64,000 nucleotides of DNA from Archegozetes longisetosus (Eukaryota > Arthropoda > Arachnida > Sarcoptiformes > Trhypochthoniidae): positions 2,244,001-2,308,000 of the forward strand of contig JAEMBT020000005.1 in NCBI GenBank assembly GCA_018873245.2, in the 5' to 3' direction. This document shows positions 63,616-64,000 of the stretch, in pieces (the stretch's first letter is position 1; each line of letters starts with the position of its first letter). Under the pieces are notes generated by a model, which saw only the letters and a program-made list of their open reading frames with translations, ran no database searches and was not told the DNA's origin. The translations under genes and the position numbers were made by a program.

Positions 63616-64000
63616 ATGTATTCTTCGCGAGGAATCGGTCGCAAAGTATATGACGATAGAAGCAGAAGAGAAGACAAAACACATTCTCGGGTAGCTTCTA
63701 GTAGGTCACGATCTCCACTGAGAGACAGGCACAGAAGACATGACTCTAGAGATAGGCGTGAGAGAGATCGTGACAAGTGTGATCCGGGACGCAGATCACC
63801 TGATCCTTATCGCAGAAGTCGGTCACCAGATACTAGTAAACCGAAGAGAGATATTGATTCGTCTGCAGCCACATGTGCCATTGAAAGTTTAGGACAAAGA
63901 GCAACTTTCCTGGATCAGTCCTCTAGCTATCCAGTAAATTGCGATTCCAAAAACGATTCAATACACCCAAAATTGAGCTCTTATTACGGAAGCCCTAAAA
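63616..64000 (+). CDS. RS-rich (Arg/Ser) protein, N-terminal part, runs off the window
   Basis: Open from the ATG at 63616 (context CAAAATGT) to the window end, 128 codons. It begins MYSSRGIGRKVYDDRSRRED and moves into an RS/RD-rich stretch (SRSRSPLRDRHRRHDSRDRR, RRSPDPYRRSRSPD) and then a Ser-rich segment. RS domains are typical of splicing factors and nuclear-speckle proteins. No RRM or other fold is reached inside the window, so I do not assign a family. The frame differs from the overlapping 80-codon frame at 63452-63694, which I reject. GC content rises sharply at 63600, supporting coding. Confidence 0.6.
   Translation, partial: MYSSRGIGRKVYDDRSRREDKTHSRVASSRSRSPLRDRHRRHDSRDRRERDRDKCDPGRRSPDPYRRSRSPDTSKPKRDIDSSAATCAIESLGQRATFLDQSSSYPVNCDSKNDSIHPKLSSYYGSPK

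Noticed and set aside
63452-63694. 80-codon plus ORF upstream of the RS-rich protein
   Set aside because: AT-driven composition, and in the region of overlap the other frame gives a clear RS domain.
1-64000. tRNA, rRNA, snRNA genes and CRISPR arrays
   Set aside because: No A/B-box cloverleaf, rRNA core, U6-like segment or regularly spaced direct repeats were seen by eye; a covariance-model scan would be the decisive check.

Overview
The window is eukaryotic nuclear DNA. It is AT-rich, most introns are 54-80 nt with GT..AG ends, and the genes are spliced metazoan housekeeping, cytoskeletal and developmental genes. The gene set (a spectraplakin, an Id/extramacrochaetae-type HLH gene, HFM1, ENOSF1, FIBP) points to an invertebrate, probably an arthropod. 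An acariform mite is my best but unproven guess, based on base composition and intron size. I see no bacterial operon structure, CRISPR array, tRNA or rRNA.

Layout. (1) 1-24524, minus strand: the 5' part of a spectraplakin gene (short stop/MACF1/dystonin family). I reassembled its exons by reading frame and splice phase. There are three alternative N-terminal exons: a conventional one (24163-24524), one encoding an N-terminal membrane anchor (19817-20024), and one that feeds straight into CH2 and so skips CH1 (6247-6528). Downstream come the CH1 exons (16120-16181, 8895-8984, 8720-8797, 8526-8618), a CH2 exon (3129-3289) and a giant exon holding the end of CH2, the plakin domain and its SH3 (114-3065). 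A 48-nt cysteine-rich cassette (9500-9547) may be an optional exon inside CH1. (2) 29141-33991, minus strand: a cluster of ARFRP1 (Golgi GTPase), Nup54 (nuclear pore; two apparent frameshifts) and UTP23 (rRNA processing). (3) 36.2-38.9 kb: an intron-less Id/emc-type HLH gene on the plus strand, with a TATA box, a CACGTG site and a local cluster of Su(H)/CSL-type sites. (4) 37.8-50.0 kb: a 12-kb region with no gene I can support beyond one candidate 48-residue membrane smORF. It carries microsatellites, tandem repeats and a MITE-like element. (5) 50109-64000: a compact gene block. HFM1/MER3 meiotic helicase (minus) is divergent from valyl-tRNA synthetase (plus). ENOSF1/L-fuconate dehydratase (minus) is convergent with valyl-tRNA synthetase, with only 41 bp between stop codons. 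FIBP (minus) follows, and the N-terminus of an RS-rich protein (plus) runs off the window end.

The genes do not form a pathway; they are independent transcription units. The most interesting biology is the N-terminal combinatorics of the spectraplakin, which should yield isoforms with a full actin-binding domain, a membrane-anchored form and a CH2-only form. The possible Notch-type control of the Id gene is second.
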